64,000 nt of DNA from the NCBI GenBank assembly GCA_017525025.1, contig JAFXUJ010000003.1, positions 62,001 through 126,000 on the forward strand, given 5' to 3'. Numbering within the stretch: the first letter of the stretch is position 1; the number at the start of each line of letters is the position of its first letter. The notes beneath the pieces were generated by a model that saw only the letters and a program-made list of their open reading frames with translations, did no database searches and was not told the DNA's origin. Source of the DNA: Elusimicrobiaceae bacterium. Lineage in GTDB: Bacteria; Elusimicrobiota; Elusimicrobia; Elusimicrobiales; Elusimicrobiaceae. This document shows, in pieces, positions 8,717 to 17,241 of the stretch. A program made the translations under genes and the position numbers.

Positions 8717-9604
8717 ATGGACCGTGTATTATTGGAAGATTTTGCCAACCACCTTTCTTTTGAACGGCAACTCTCACGCAATACGGTGGCTTCTTACACG
8801 GCGGATGTGGCGCATTTTTTAGAATATTGCGTTGCCAATGAAATCCGCCCGGAAGACGCTTCCGCCCACTTTATTGAACAATACAACTACCAACTACTGG
8901 GGATTGAACATTTGGCTCCCACCAGTGCGTTTCGTAAAATGGAAGCGGTCAAAAGTTTCTATAAATTTTTGATGATTGAAGAGAAAATTCAAGACGATCC
9001 CACCCGTTTTGTTAAATCCCCAAAACTGGCCCAAAAAATTCCCACTCAACTCTCGCGCGAAGAAATGCAGCGCCTGCTCTCTTTTCCAGCGGAAAAATTT
9101 GACGAAATCCGAACGCTTACGATCATTGAACTTTTGTATGCGGCCGGGTTACGCGTAAGCGAACTCTTGGGCTTGCGGCTTGAAAATATCAACATAGAAG
9201 AAGGATGGGTATTAGCATTTGGCAAAGGGGGAAAACAGCGTTTTGTGCCTATTCACCCGGCCTGTATAGAACGGTTAAAAACATATTTGGCTACGCGGGC
9301 GGCTCATTTTGCCAACCGAGAGGTAGATTCGGAAGTGTTTTTAAATAACCGGGGCAAAAAATTAAGCCGTGTTACCGTATGGAAAGATTTGGCCGCTCTG
9401 GGGCGCAAAGCCAACATCTCCCAGCCGCTCCATCCGCACTTATTCCGCCATACGTTTGCTTCTCACTTGCTGCAAGGCGGGGCAGATTTGCGCAGTTTGC
9501 AAGAAATGCTCGGCCATGCCAATTTAACTACTACCCAAATTTATACGCATTTGGACGTATCCGACCTGAAAAACAAGCATAAGAAATACCACCCCAGAGG
9601 CTAG
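8717..9604 (+). CDS. xerD: Tyrosine recombinase XerC/XerD
   Basis: A 295-residue site-specific recombinase with the size and architecture of the Xer proteins that resolve chromosome dimers at dif. The N-terminal SAM-like core-binding domain begins LLEDFANHLSFERQLSRNT. The catalytic domain shows the first Arg in AAGLRVSELLGLR, the Lys-containing beta-hairpin (GKGGKQRFVPI), HLFRHTFASHLL (HxxR), LGHANLTTTQIYTHLD with the histidine and the nucleophilic tyrosine in IYTHLD. All key residues are present. I give xerD rather than xerC by resemblance only; there is no second Xer gene here for comparison. The start has a -10 box 8 nt upstream and no ribosome-binding site. Confidence 0.88.
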   Translation: MDRVLLEDFANHLSFERQLSRNTVASYTADVAHFLEYCVANEIRPEDASAHFIEQYNYQLLGIEHLAPTSAFRKMEAVKSFYKFLMIEEKIQDDPTRFVKSPKLAQKIPTQLSREEMQRLLSFPAEKFDEIRTLTIIELLYAAGLRVSELLGLRLENINIEEGWVLAFGKGGKQRFVPIHPACIERLKTYLATRAAHFANREVDSEVFLNNRGKKLSRVTVWKDLAALGRKANISQPLHPHLFRHTFASHLLQGGADLRSLQEMLGHANLTTTQIYTHLDVSDLKNKHKKYHPRG

Positions 9605-9632
9605 GAAGATTTAGACGGCTTCTGCGGTAAAA

Positions 9633-9641
9633 TGTTAAAAT
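9633..9641 (+). promoter_or_regulatory. Extended -10 promoter of leuS
   Basis: TGTTAAAAT ends 10 nt before the leuS ATG, leaving room for only a few untranslated bases. A weak AAGAG in the gap is not a convincing ribosome-binding site. Confidence 0.5.
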
Positions 9642-9651
9642 GTAAGAGTAT

Positions 9652-12165
9652 ATGAGTACTGATAATTTTCCGCAAATTGATAAAAAGCAGCAAGCCCGCT
9701 GGGAAGAAGCCCACCTTTTTGCCAGCCCCCGTTTACCCGGTTCCAAGAAGTTTTATTGTTTGGATATGTTCCCGTATCCGTCGGGAGCGGGTTTACACGT
9801 AGGGCACCCGGAAGGATACACGGCTTCTGACATTTTAACACGTTACAAACGCATGAACGGGTATGATGTGCTCCACCCCATGGGCTGGGACGCGTTTGGC
9901 TTACCGGCGGAAAATTATGCCATCGCTACCGGCGTTCACCCACGTGTAACTACACAAAAAAATATTGATAATTTTAGACGGCAAATTAAAGCGATCGGCC
10001 TTGCGTACGATTGGGACCGCGAAGTAGACACTACGGATCCGAACTATTACAAATGGACTCAGTGGATTTTCTTACAATTATTCAAAAAAGGCTTGGCCTA
10101 TGAGTCTACCGTACCGATAAACTGGTGCCCTTCGTGCAAAACGGGCCTTGCCAATGAGGAAGTTTTCAACGGTAAGTGTGAACGTTGCGGCCACGAGATT
10201 GAACGCCGTGCTTTACGTCAATGGATTTTAAAAATTACCGATTATGCCGAGCAACTGTTGCAAGGGTTAGATGAATTGGATTGGCCGGAAAGCACGCTGA
10301 CCATGCAGAAAAACTGGATTGGCAAATCCAACGGGGCCAATGTTTTATTTAAAGTGGACGGATGTGATGAAACATTAACTGTCTATACCACGCGGCCCGA
10401 TACACTTTTTGGTGCGACGTATATGGTTGTTTCACCCGAACACCCGATTTTATCTAAAATTGTTACACCGGCCCAGAAAGAAGCCGTAGCCGCTTATCAA
10501 AAAGAAGCTGCTAAAAAGAGCGACTTGGAACGCGGGGAACTGAATAAGGAAAAGACGGGCGTTTTTACCGGGGCTTATGCTATTAACCCGGTAAACAACA
10601 AAAAAATTCCGGTGTGGACGAGCGATTACGTGCTGATGGGCTACGGCACGGGTGCTATTATGGCTGTGCCCGCGCACGACGAGCGCGACTACGCTTTTGC
10701 CAAAAAATTCGGTATTGAAATTATTGAAGTTATTAAGAGCGAACAAGGAGTGGAAAAAGAAGCCTTCACCGGGGATGGAGAACTCGTTAATTCCGGTTTC
10801 TTAAACGGTTTACACGTCAAAGAAAGTAAGGCCGCTATGATTAAATGGCTTGCCGAACATCACTGCGGGAATGCCAAAACCACTTATAAATTGCGCGATT
10901 GGGTATTTGCCCGCCAACGCTATTGGGGGGAACCGATCCCGGTAGTACATTGTGAAAAATGCGGCGTAGTGCCTCTGCCGGAAAGTGAACTTCCCTTGCG
11001 TTTACCCGAAGTGGAAAAATTTGAACCCTCCGGCACCGGGGAATCCCCGCTCGCCACCGTAGAAAAGTGGGTTAATACCACTTGTCCGCATTGCGGCGGC
11101 CCGGCCAAACGCGAAACGAACACCATGCCCCAATGGGCCGGTTCCTGCTGGTACTACTTGCGCTACATGGACCCGAAAAACGCGGACAAACTTGTTTCGC
11201 CGGAAATTGAAAAGGCCTACGGCCCGGTAGATTGCTATATCGGCGGTGCGGAACACGCGGTGTTGCACCTTTTGTATGCACGGTTTTGGCACCGGGTATT
11301 ATATGATTTGGGCATTGTGTCGCATCCGGAACCCTTCAAAAAATTACGCCACCAAGGAATGATTTTGGCGTTTTCTTACCGGGATAAAATGGGCAACTAT
11401 CATGCCTATGACGAGATTGATTTTAAAGACGGAAAAGCTTTCTTAAAAACCACCGGAGAAGAATTATCTTCCATGGTGGAAAAGATGTCTAAATCTAAGA
11501 AAAATGTTGTCAATCCGGACGATATCCTCAAAGAATACGGCGCGGACGCTTTCCGTATGTACGAAATGTTTATGGGGCCGTTTGATGCCAGTAAACCTTG
11601 GGATATGAAAGGGATTGAGGGCGTGTCACGCTTTTTAAAACGGGTGTACGGCTGGAGTGAAAATGTCCGCTTATCTGACGGGCCAGACCCTAAAAAGAGT
11701 GAGATTTTGAAAAATAAAACGATTGAAAAAGTAAGCGACGATATTGAAAATTTCCGTTTCAATACGGCTATTTCCGCGCTGATGGTGTTGTTTAATGATA
11801 TCAGTAAATTGCCGCAAGTCAGCCGCGCTACTTTTGAAACATTCTTAAAGCTCTTGCACCCGTTTGCCCCGCATCTCACCGACGAGATTTGGCAGCAACA
11901 AGGGCATACGGATTTTCTCTTGCAGACCGCGTGGCCGGTAGCAGATAAAAATTTCTTGCAAGAAGATACCCTTGAACTGGGGGTACAAGTGAATGGTAAA
12001 GTGCGCGACCGCATTGCCGTAGCGGTTTCTGCTTCCCGCGAGGAAGTAGAAAAGGCCGCCCTTGCCAGTGAAAAAGTGCAACGCAGTTTAACAGGTTTTG
12101 AGATCAAAAAAATCATTGTGGTGCCGGGCCGTATGGTCAGTATCGTGGCGGCACCTCAAAAATAA
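9652..12165 (+). CDS. leuS: Leucyl-tRNA synthetase
   Basis: An 837-residue class Ia synthetase that charges tRNA-Leu. Motifs are the HIGH-type sequence GAGLHVGHPEGY (near residue 45), a CP1 editing domain (TTRPDTLFGATYMV and GTGAIMAVPAHDERDYAFA, which contains the editing-site Asp), the zinc-type CPSCKTGLANEE...CERCGHE, an additional CPHCGG cluster, and the KMSKS loop EKMSKSKKNVVNPDD. The C-terminal part includes the anticodon-binding helical bundle and the small C-terminal domain ending in IIVVPGRMVSIVA. It heads a leuS-lptE-holA cluster, the same gene order as in many Proteobacteria. Confidence 0.96.
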   Translation: MSTDNFPQIDKKQQARWEEAHLFASPRLPGSKKFYCLDMFPYPSGAGLHVGHPEGYTASDILTRYKRMNGYDVLHPMGWDAFGLPAENYAIATGVHPRVTTQKNIDNFRRQIKAIGLAYDWDREVDTTDPNYYKWTQWIFLQLFKKGLAYESTVPINWCPSCKTGLANEEVFNGKCERCGHEIERRALRQWILKITDYAEQLLQGLDELDWPESTLTMQKNWIGKSNGANVLFKVDGCDETLTVYTTRPDTLFGATYMVVSPEHPILSKIVTPAQKEAVAAYQKEAAKKSDLERGELNKEKTGVFTGAYAINPVNNKKIPVWTSDYVLMGYGTGAIMAVPAHDERDYAFAKKFGIEIIEVIKSEQGVEKEAFTGDGELVNSGFLNGLHVKESKAAMIKWLAEHHCGNAKTTYKLRDWVFARQRYWGEPIPVVHCEKCGVVPLPESELPLRLPEVEKFEPSGTGESPLATVEKWVNTTCPHCGGPAKRETNTMPQWAGSCWYYLRYMDPKNADKLVSPEIEKAYGPVDCYIGGAEHAVLHLLYARFWHRVLYDLGIVSHPEPFKKLRHQGMILAFSYRDKMGNYHAYDEIDFKDGKAFLKTTGEELSSMVEKMSKSKKNVVNPDDILKEYGADAFRMYEMFMGPFDASKPWDMKGIEGVSRFLKRVYGWSENVRLSDGPDPKKSEILKNKTIEKVSDDIENFRFNTAISALMVLFNDISKLPQVSRATFETFLKLLHPFAPHLTDEIWQQQGHTDFLLQTAWPVADKNFLQEDTLELGVQVNGKVRDRIAVAVSASREEVEKAALASEKVQRSLTGFEIKKIIVVPGRMVSIVAAPQK

Positions 12166-12175
12166 CGGAGAACTT

Positions 12176-12757
12176 ATGAAAAAAGTCCTATCCTTACTGG
12201 GAGCGGTGGTTTGTTTGGCTGCCTGTGCCGGGGAAAATGTCGTCTATACTCCGCAAGCTCAAATTATGCCCCAACATATTAAAAAGATTGCCGTACGGCA
12301 AATTTTAAATAAAACGGAAGTATTTGCCCTGGAAGATAAATTTTACAATGAATTGTATGATGAATTTCTACGCAACGGCTCGTACCAAATCATCCCCGAA
12401 AACGATGGCGCCGAAGGCGTGGTGGTAACGACCATTTCGCGTTATCTCAACGTGCCGATCCAATACGATAGCCAGCTGATTCCGACCGTATACCGGATGA
12501 ATATTTGGTTGGATGTGGTGCTGATGGATAAAACCACCAATACTCCCGTTTGGCGAGAACCGGCTTTTTTGGGAACGCAAATTTATGCGGCTTCTACGTT
12601 GCCGGGGGGGATGACCGAAGTCCAAGCACGGGATATGGTATTCCAACAACTTTCGCGCGATATCGTCAAACGCACGGTGGACGGATTTGGCTCCGTATGG
12701 AGTGAAAACAAAAAGAAAGTTATGAATAATCCGGAATACACCACGATTACCGATTAA
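12176..12757 (+). CDS. lptE: LptE-like lipopolysaccharide-assembly lipoprotein
   Basis: The 193-residue product begins with a lipoprotein signal peptide (MKKVLSLLGAVVCLAACAG; lipobox LAAC near residue 18) and is expected to be acylated and sent to the outer membrane. The body has the look of the LptE/RlpB fold: early KIAVRQILNKT, then alternating strands and a VVVTTISRYLNVPIQYD segment with the alternating hydrophobics seen in this family. Sequence similarity alone is weak; the identification leans on position between leuS and holA, where lptE sits in E. coli and many other diderms. LptE plugs and helps fold the LptD barrel that inserts lipopolysaccharide. ATG 12176 is preceded by CGGAG at 7 nt. 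Confidence 0.75.
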   Translation: MKKVLSLLGAVVCLAACAGENVVYTPQAQIMPQHIKKIAVRQILNKTEVFALEDKFYNELYDEFLRNGSYQIIPENDGAEGVVVTTISRYLNVPIQYDSQLIPTVYRMNIWLDVVLMDKTTNTPVWREPAFLGTQIYAASTLPGGMTEVQARDMVFQQLSRDIVKRTVDGFGSVWSENKKKVMNNPEYTTITD

Positions 12758-12761
12758 CAGT

Positions 12762-13769
12762 ATGCCCAAGCTTACCGCGGAGAAACTACAGGCCGAACTA
12801 GCCCAAAAAAAAATGTCTTCTGTCTATTTATTGACAGGAGAAGATACGTATCGCAAGCAGGAAATCATTAACCAAATCCGCGAGATTTTGCAACCGGATG
12901 ATTTCAATTTTTATACTTCTTCGGCGGACAAAGCCGATCTGGGGGAAGTATTAGCCATGGCCAATACCGCTCCGGTATTTTCCGTTTCGCGCTTGCTGGT
13001 GCTTACCGGTATTGAGAAGTTACGCAAAGAACCCAAAGAAGCTTTGCTGCGGTATATAGAAAATCCGCTCTCTACCACTACGCTCGTACTGACACATAAC
13101 GATTCCAAAAAAATGAAAACAGAAAAAGCCTTAGCAGCTGCTTGCGGGGCTGCCGGTTGTGTGACGGAATTTGCGGAACTTAAACAGGCCGAGCTTAATA
13201 TATGGATTAAAAACCGATTGAGTGCGCGGGGACTAACCGGAAACTTTGACGCCGTAGAGTTATTATGCCAAAGTGTGGGGAGTGAGCTGGCCGCTTTGGA
13301 AAACGAAATTGAAAAATTATATCTTTACACCCTTGCGCGCGAGAATAAGACCATCACGAAGGAAGATGTGCTGGCATGTATTGGATTTAGTAAAGAAGAA
13401 AACCCGTACGAACTGGCAAACGCTATTTTGGCGTGCAACAAAACGCGTGCAATCCAATTAGTAGATAAATTACTGGACGACGGTGAAGAACCGGTGGCGA
13501 TTTTAGCCAAAATGACATACCCCATTGAAAAAATGGCCCGCATTAAACGCATGAGCGAAGGCGGCATGGCCGCTGGCGATATTGTGCATGCGGCGGGGCT
13601 TTTCCCGTGGGAAAGCCGGCTCGTCAGTGCCGCGCGCAATTACCCCAGCCAGCAACAATTTTTAGCCGCTATGAACCGAATGATTGAGGCGGATGCGGGG
13701 CTTAAGTCCGGCACCGCCAGTGATCCAAAAATTACGCTTAAAGGCATTTTACTTACATTGTTTAGATAA
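12762..13769 (+). CDS. holA: DNA polymerase III delta subunit (clamp loader)
   Basis: A 335-residue HolA homologue, the clamp-opening subunit of the clamp loader. Typical features are the N-terminal MSSVYLLTGEDTYRKQEII segment, an AAA+-like fold without a functional Walker A, ending in a C-terminal collar region (NPYELANAILACNKTRAIQ, then DPKITLKGILLTLFR). The SVGSELAALENEIEKLYLY block is characteristic of delta subunits. It lies 4 bp after lptE and just before a DedA gene, completing leuS-lptE-holA. Confidence 0.88.
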   Translation: MPKLTAEKLQAELAQKKMSSVYLLTGEDTYRKQEIINQIREILQPDDFNFYTSSADKADLGEVLAMANTAPVFSVSRLLVLTGIEKLRKEPKEALLRYIENPLSTTTLVLTHNDSKKMKTEKALAAACGAAGCVTEFAELKQAELNIWIKNRLSARGLTGNFDAVELLCQSVGSELAALENEIEKLYLYTLARENKTITKEDVLACIGFSKEENPYELANAILACNKTRAIQLVDKLLDDGEEPVAILAKMTYPIEKMARIKRMSEGGMAAGDIVHAAGLFPWESRLVSAARNYPSQQQFLAAMNRMIEADAGLKSGTASDPKITLKGILLTLFR

Positions 13770-13772
13770 ATT

Positions 13773-14423
13773 ATGATGGAATTTTTAGCACAAGTACTGG
13801 ATATTTTTTTGCATTTAGATATGCATTTGAACGCATGGGCCGCTTGGATGGGGATCTGGTTGTATGTTGTTATTTTTGCGGTGGTATTTTGCGAAACTGG
13901 GCTGGTGGTCACGCCGTTTTTGCCGGGGGATTCTCTCTTATTTGCGTGTGGAGCCCTTGCCGCCACGCAAGGCAGTGCTATTTCGCTTTGGGTTCTGATT
14001 CCGGTGGTGTTTGTGGCGGCTGTGCTGGGCGATTTTTGTAATTATGAAATTGGCAAATGGGTAGGTCCCAAAGTGTTTACGCGGGAAAAAAGCTTACTGC
14101 TCAATAAAGACCATCTAAATAAAGCACACGCATTTTACGAAAAATATGGCGGAAAAACGATTATTTTGGCGCGTTTTATTCCCATCATTCGCACCTTTGC
14201 ACCGTTTGTGGCGGGGATTGGTAAAATGACTTATTTTCATTTTGCTTCTTATAATGTGATAGGGGCTTTTTTGTGGGTGTGTTTATTTGTGTTAGGGGGC
14301 TTTTTCTTTGCGGATTTACCTGTCGTACAACATCATTTTCACTATGTAATACTGGTAATCATTGTGCTGTCTTTGTTACCGGCCGTGTATGAGTTCGTGG
14401 CCGCCCGCCGTGCCCAAAAATAA
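13773..14423 (+). CDS. DedA-family inner-membrane protein
   Basis: A 216-residue polytopic protein of the DedA (SNARE-associated/VTT) family. Visible motifs are FCETGLVVTPFLPGDSLLFACG (re-entrant helix region with the conserved Glu and PGD), LGDFCNYEIGKWVG and the signature FARFIPIIRTFAPFVAGIG-like stretch (here ARFIPIIRTFAPFVAGIG). Family members recycle undecaprenyl phosphate or other lipid carriers across the membrane and influence proton-motive force; the substrate cannot be named from sequence. Gene start is taken at the first of two adjacent ATG codons. It follows holA by 3 bp and is probably co-transcribed. Confidence 0.88.
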   Translation: MMEFLAQVLDIFLHLDMHLNAWAAWMGIWLYVVIFAVVFCETGLVVTPFLPGDSLLFACGALAATQGSAISLWVLIPVVFVAAVLGDFCNYEIGKWVGPKVFTREKSLLLNKDHLNKAHAFYEKYGGKTIILARFIPIIRTFAPFVAGIGKMTYFHFASYNVIGAFLWVCLFVLGGFFFADLPVVQHHFHYVILVIIVLSLLPAVYEFVAARRAQK

Positions 14424-14427
14424 CGTA

Positions 14428-16059
14428 TTACTTCAGATCTACCGGAAGTTTCCCCTGCGGTTTTAAATTCCCCAGAATAATGTTGGCAGCCGTTTTGAGA
14501 ACGTACTTGTTGAGCCCATAGGTGGCCAACACAATATCGGCTTGCGGATAACTGGGAATATCGTACGGACTCATGGTGGAAATAAATACCACATTTTTAT
14601 TTTCACGGATAAATCCGCTAATGGTATTCTTTTGATTGATGTTTGTTTTATCCGCCCATTGTAAGCTGGTTAAGATCAGCAGATCGGCCCCTTTAGCACA
14701 AGCCGCGGCGCGTTCGCTGTCTTTTTGGCGGGGGGTGAGGGCTGCATTGTAGGTGCGGATCTCCCATCCTTTTTCCAAGAACGGTTGAGAAAAATTCATG
14801 AGTTGGTCCGTAAAGCGCGGCGGCGCAAAAAACACGGCGCAAACAATGGGTTTACGGCTGGCCGCCGGGTTGGCGGTAAAGGGGAGTTGCCTTTTTCTGT
14901 CCCGCACGAGGGTAACGGCCTTATCACTTATTTTAGCCAATTCCGTTAAATACGCCCGCTGAGAGGACGGAATATATACTGTTTTGTGTTCTAAAAGCCC
15001 CATTACCTTTTTAATATCAAAAATTTTTCGGGCGGAAGATTCTACTTGCGGAGCCAGTTTATCTCGGTTTACGCCGGCTAAAATTTGGTTGAATAAGTTA
15101 AGCGGTTTGATATAGCGGCCCAGCAAAATCATCTCTTCTCCGCTGGCAAAAGAGCGCACCGCACACTCGGCAATTGTACAGAAAGAAGTGGCGCTTTTCA
15201 TGTCCAGGCTGTCTGTTACTAGCAACCCGTTAAAACCCATTTTGTGGCGGAGCAAATCTTGTAAAATCGGTTTGGAAAAAGTAGCAATATTTTTGTTGTC
15301 CAGCGCCGGATAGAGCACGTGCCCGGTCATCACTCCATCCACGCCCTGCTTTACGGCCTGATTGAAAGGCGCCAAGTGAATGCGTTGCAAGTCCTCATAG
15401 GTGGCCTTTACAACCGGGACGTTGTAGTGGGAATCTTGCGCAGTATCCCCGTGCCCCGGGAAGTGTTTTACTACGCTCAAAATTCCGGCTGCTTGAAATC
15501 CGTGAATGAGGGCCCCACCCATACGGGTTACCTTATTCGGATCGGATCCAAACGAACGCACGCCGATAATAGGATTATGCGGGTTGCTGTTTACGTCTAA
15601 TACGGGGGAAAAATTCATGTGGATGCCGGCCCGTTTTAATTCCAAGCCGGATAAGTAAGCAATAGAGGCGGCACTTTCTTCATCATCTGCAGCCGAAATC
15701 ATCATGTTGGTTGGCAAATAGTCAAACCCCAAAGTAATGGGCGTGTGAACGGTCCCGCTTTCATAGTCAATGGCTATTAAAAGGGGAATTTTGTGTGGGC
15801 TGTTGGCGGCCCAACCTTGCAGTTTGGTAATTAGTTTTTCGGTTTCTTCCAGAGAATAATTTCCCCATTGGATAAGTACCCCGCCCAGTTTACCGCTTTC
15901 AATAGCCGGGCGCACAAGTTCGGCACTGTCTACGTCTACAAAAGCAACCAGGGTTTGACCTAATTTTTCTTCAAAAGATAAATCTTCAAAAGAAGGTTGC
16001 GCGCAAAGTGTAAGCGTACCCGTTACCAAAGCTATCAAACAAACAAAAAGTTTATTCAT
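14428..16059 (-). CDS. Glycoside hydrolase family 3, beta-N-acetylhexosaminidase (NagZ-like), exported
   Basis: The 543-residue protein has a Sec signal peptide (MNKLFVCLIALVTGTLTLCA) and a GH3 N-terminal barrel. Key sites are MNFSPVLDVN, the KHFPGHGDTAQDSH loop whose Asp-His dyad is typical of NagZ-like enzymes, and LLVTDSLDM carrying the expected aspartate nucleophile. A C-terminal alpha/beta domain (about residues 390-543) resembles the GH3_C domain, as in the two-domain Bacillus NagZ. It probably acts outside the inner membrane on N-acetylglucosaminyl units of peptidoglycan, though it could act on host or dietary glycans. Its ATG overlaps the stop of the upstream metallophosphoesterase gene by 4 bases (ATGA). 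Confidence 0.85.
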   Translation of the reverse strand: MNKLFVCLIALVTGTLTLCAQPSFEDLSFEEKLGQTLVAFVDVDSAELVRPAIESGKLGGVLIQWGNYSLEETEKLITKLQGWAANSPHKIPLLIAIDYESGTVHTPITLGFDYLPTNMMISAADDEESAASIAYLSGLELKRAGIHMNFSPVLDVNSNPHNPIIGVRSFGSDPNKVTRMGGALIHGFQAAGILSVVKHFPGHGDTAQDSHYNVPVVKATYEDLQRIHLAPFNQAVKQGVDGVMTGHVLYPALDNKNIATFSKPILQDLLRHKMGFNGLLVTDSLDMKSATSFCTIAECAVRSFASGEEMILLGRYIKPLNLFNQILAGVNRDKLAPQVESSARKIFDIKKVMGLLEHKTVYIPSSQRAYLTELAKISDKAVTLVRDRKRQLPFTANPAASRKPIVCAVFFAPPRFTDQLMNFSQPFLEKGWEIRTYNAALTPRQKDSERAAACAKGADLLILTSLQWADKTNINQKNTISGFIRENKNVVFISTMSPYDIPSYPQADIVLATYGLNKYVLKTAANIILGNLKPQGKLPVDLK

Positions 16060-17135
16060 GGGCGAACCTCTAAGATGGGCAATTCGGCCGGAGAAAATAA
16101 CCGTAGCGGAATTCCCCAGTAAAACATTCCGGATGTAATGTAAAAAGACATTTCTGCTACTTTAAACAAGCCATAAACGCGCGGGAATTGCCCTTTGACC
16201 AAGTATCCAAACGGCCAGATTTGTCCGTTATGGGTGTGCCCGCTTAACATCAAATCGGTTCCGTAAGCCGCGGCTTCTTCGGCATACAGGGGCGTATGAC
16301 TCAGTAAAATAAGCGGTTTATTATTATCTAAACGCGTTAAAAAATCGGTAATATCTTTGGCATTAAGACCGACAGTCTTAATATCTTTTAATCCGGCAAT
16401 TTGTAGTCCGTTGGGTAAAGAAACCGCCTCATTTTGCAAAAGGGTTATATGCGCTTTCTTATAAAAATCCAAGGATTTTTGAAAATCGTTGTAATATTCA
16501 TGATTTCCCAATACCCCGTAGGTGCCTAAAGGGGTTTGAAAAGCAGCCAGCCGTGCAGCATATTGGTCTGCGTGGGGGCCATATTCAAAAATATCTCCCA
16601 ACACAAGCAGTATATCGGGTTTTTCTTTTTCCAAACGGCTAAGGGCTTTGTGCCACCTGGCGTATGAAACGCCCATCCCTAAATGTGTGTCGGAAATCAA
16701 GGCAATTTTGAGAGCCGGCAAGGCGGAAGAATTTACGACGACATGTTTGATCGGCGGAGTTTTAAATCCGCCCCACACTCCGCAGGCAAATAACACCAGG
16801 CTGATCCCGACGCTCAAAGACCCTAAATAAACGCGGGCCGTTATGCCCAAAAGTTTTAACAGAAAAAACAAGCCCGCACTTAAAGCCGTTATGCAAAAAG
16901 CAATAAATACAAACCCAAACAACAGGTAGGCCACATAATAGAGTACGGTAGTAAATACATTATAATGGGTTCGGGTAAGCGTTATTCCCGCCAAGATAAG
17001 GGCCGTGCCTAAAACGGGGATCCACCCGGCCGGGCTAAACCGCCCCAATAGCGGGAAACAAACCCACCACCACAACCCCGTGGCGGCAAACATCCCCCAA
17101 ATGACAAATGTGGACAAAAGTAAAAAAGCGAGCAT
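16056..17135 (-). CDS. Membrane-anchored calcineurin-like metallophosphoesterase
   Basis: The 359-residue protein has about four hydrophobic N-terminal segments (residues 1-120) followed by a metallophosphoesterase domain. The metal-binding motifs are all visible: LISDTHLG (DxH), LVLGDIFEYG (GDxx), GVLGNHEYY (GNHE), LLSHTP and SGHTHNGQIWPFG (GHTH). This is the arrangement of the YkuE/YaeI family, which acts on membrane lipids or related phosphodiesters; the substrate here is unknown. It is co-directional with, and overlaps by 4 bases, the GH3 gene, so the pair may act together at the envelope. The start is supported by AAGGAAAG upstream of the ATG. Confidence 0.85.
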   Translation of the reverse strand: MLAFLLLSTFVIWGMFAATGLWWWVCFPLLGRFSPAGWIPVLGTALILAGITLTRTHYNVFTTVLYYVAYLLFGFVFIAFCITALSAGLFFLLKLLGITARVYLGSLSVGISLVLFACGVWGGFKTPPIKHVVVNSSALPALKIALISDTHLGMGVSYARWHKALSRLEKEKPDILLVLGDIFEYGPHADQYAARLAAFQTPLGTYGVLGNHEYYNDFQKSLDFYKKAHITLLQNEAVSLPNGLQIAGLKDIKTVGLNAKDITDFLTRLDNNKPLILLSHTPLYAEEAAAYGTDLMLSGHTHNGQIWPFGYLVKGQFPRVYGLFKVAEMSFYITSGMFYWGIPLRLFSPAELPILEVRP

Positions 17136-17183
17136 TTCTTTCCTTTGTTTTTTGTGTGGTATATTTATATTTTACACAATAAA

Positions 17184-17200
17184 TAGGTATAATATACCTA
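17184..17200 (+). promoter_or_regulatory. gltX promoter -10 box inside a perfect palindrome
   Basis: TATAAT (17188-17193) is embedded in TAGGTATAATATACCTA, a perfect 8-bp inverted repeat around one A. It lies 41 bp upstream of gltX, between divergent genes. The symmetry could be an operator or simply promoter AT-richness. Confidence 0.5.
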
Positions 17201-17241
17201 TATACGTATTTCATTATTTTAAAAAAGAGGAACCAATTTGT

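Noticed and set aside
8717-9604. XerD as an integrase of a mobile element
   Set aside because: Length, motifs and housekeeping neighbours fit the chromosomal Xer recombinase, and no att repeats flank the gene.
11406-12116. A 236-codon frame antisense to leuS
   Set aside because: No start context or family resemblance; lies wholly within leuS.
17005-17241. N-terminal extension of GltX by 79 residues
   Set aside because: It overlaps the divergent metallophosphoesterase gene and its promoter; homologues start MTVRVRFAPSP.
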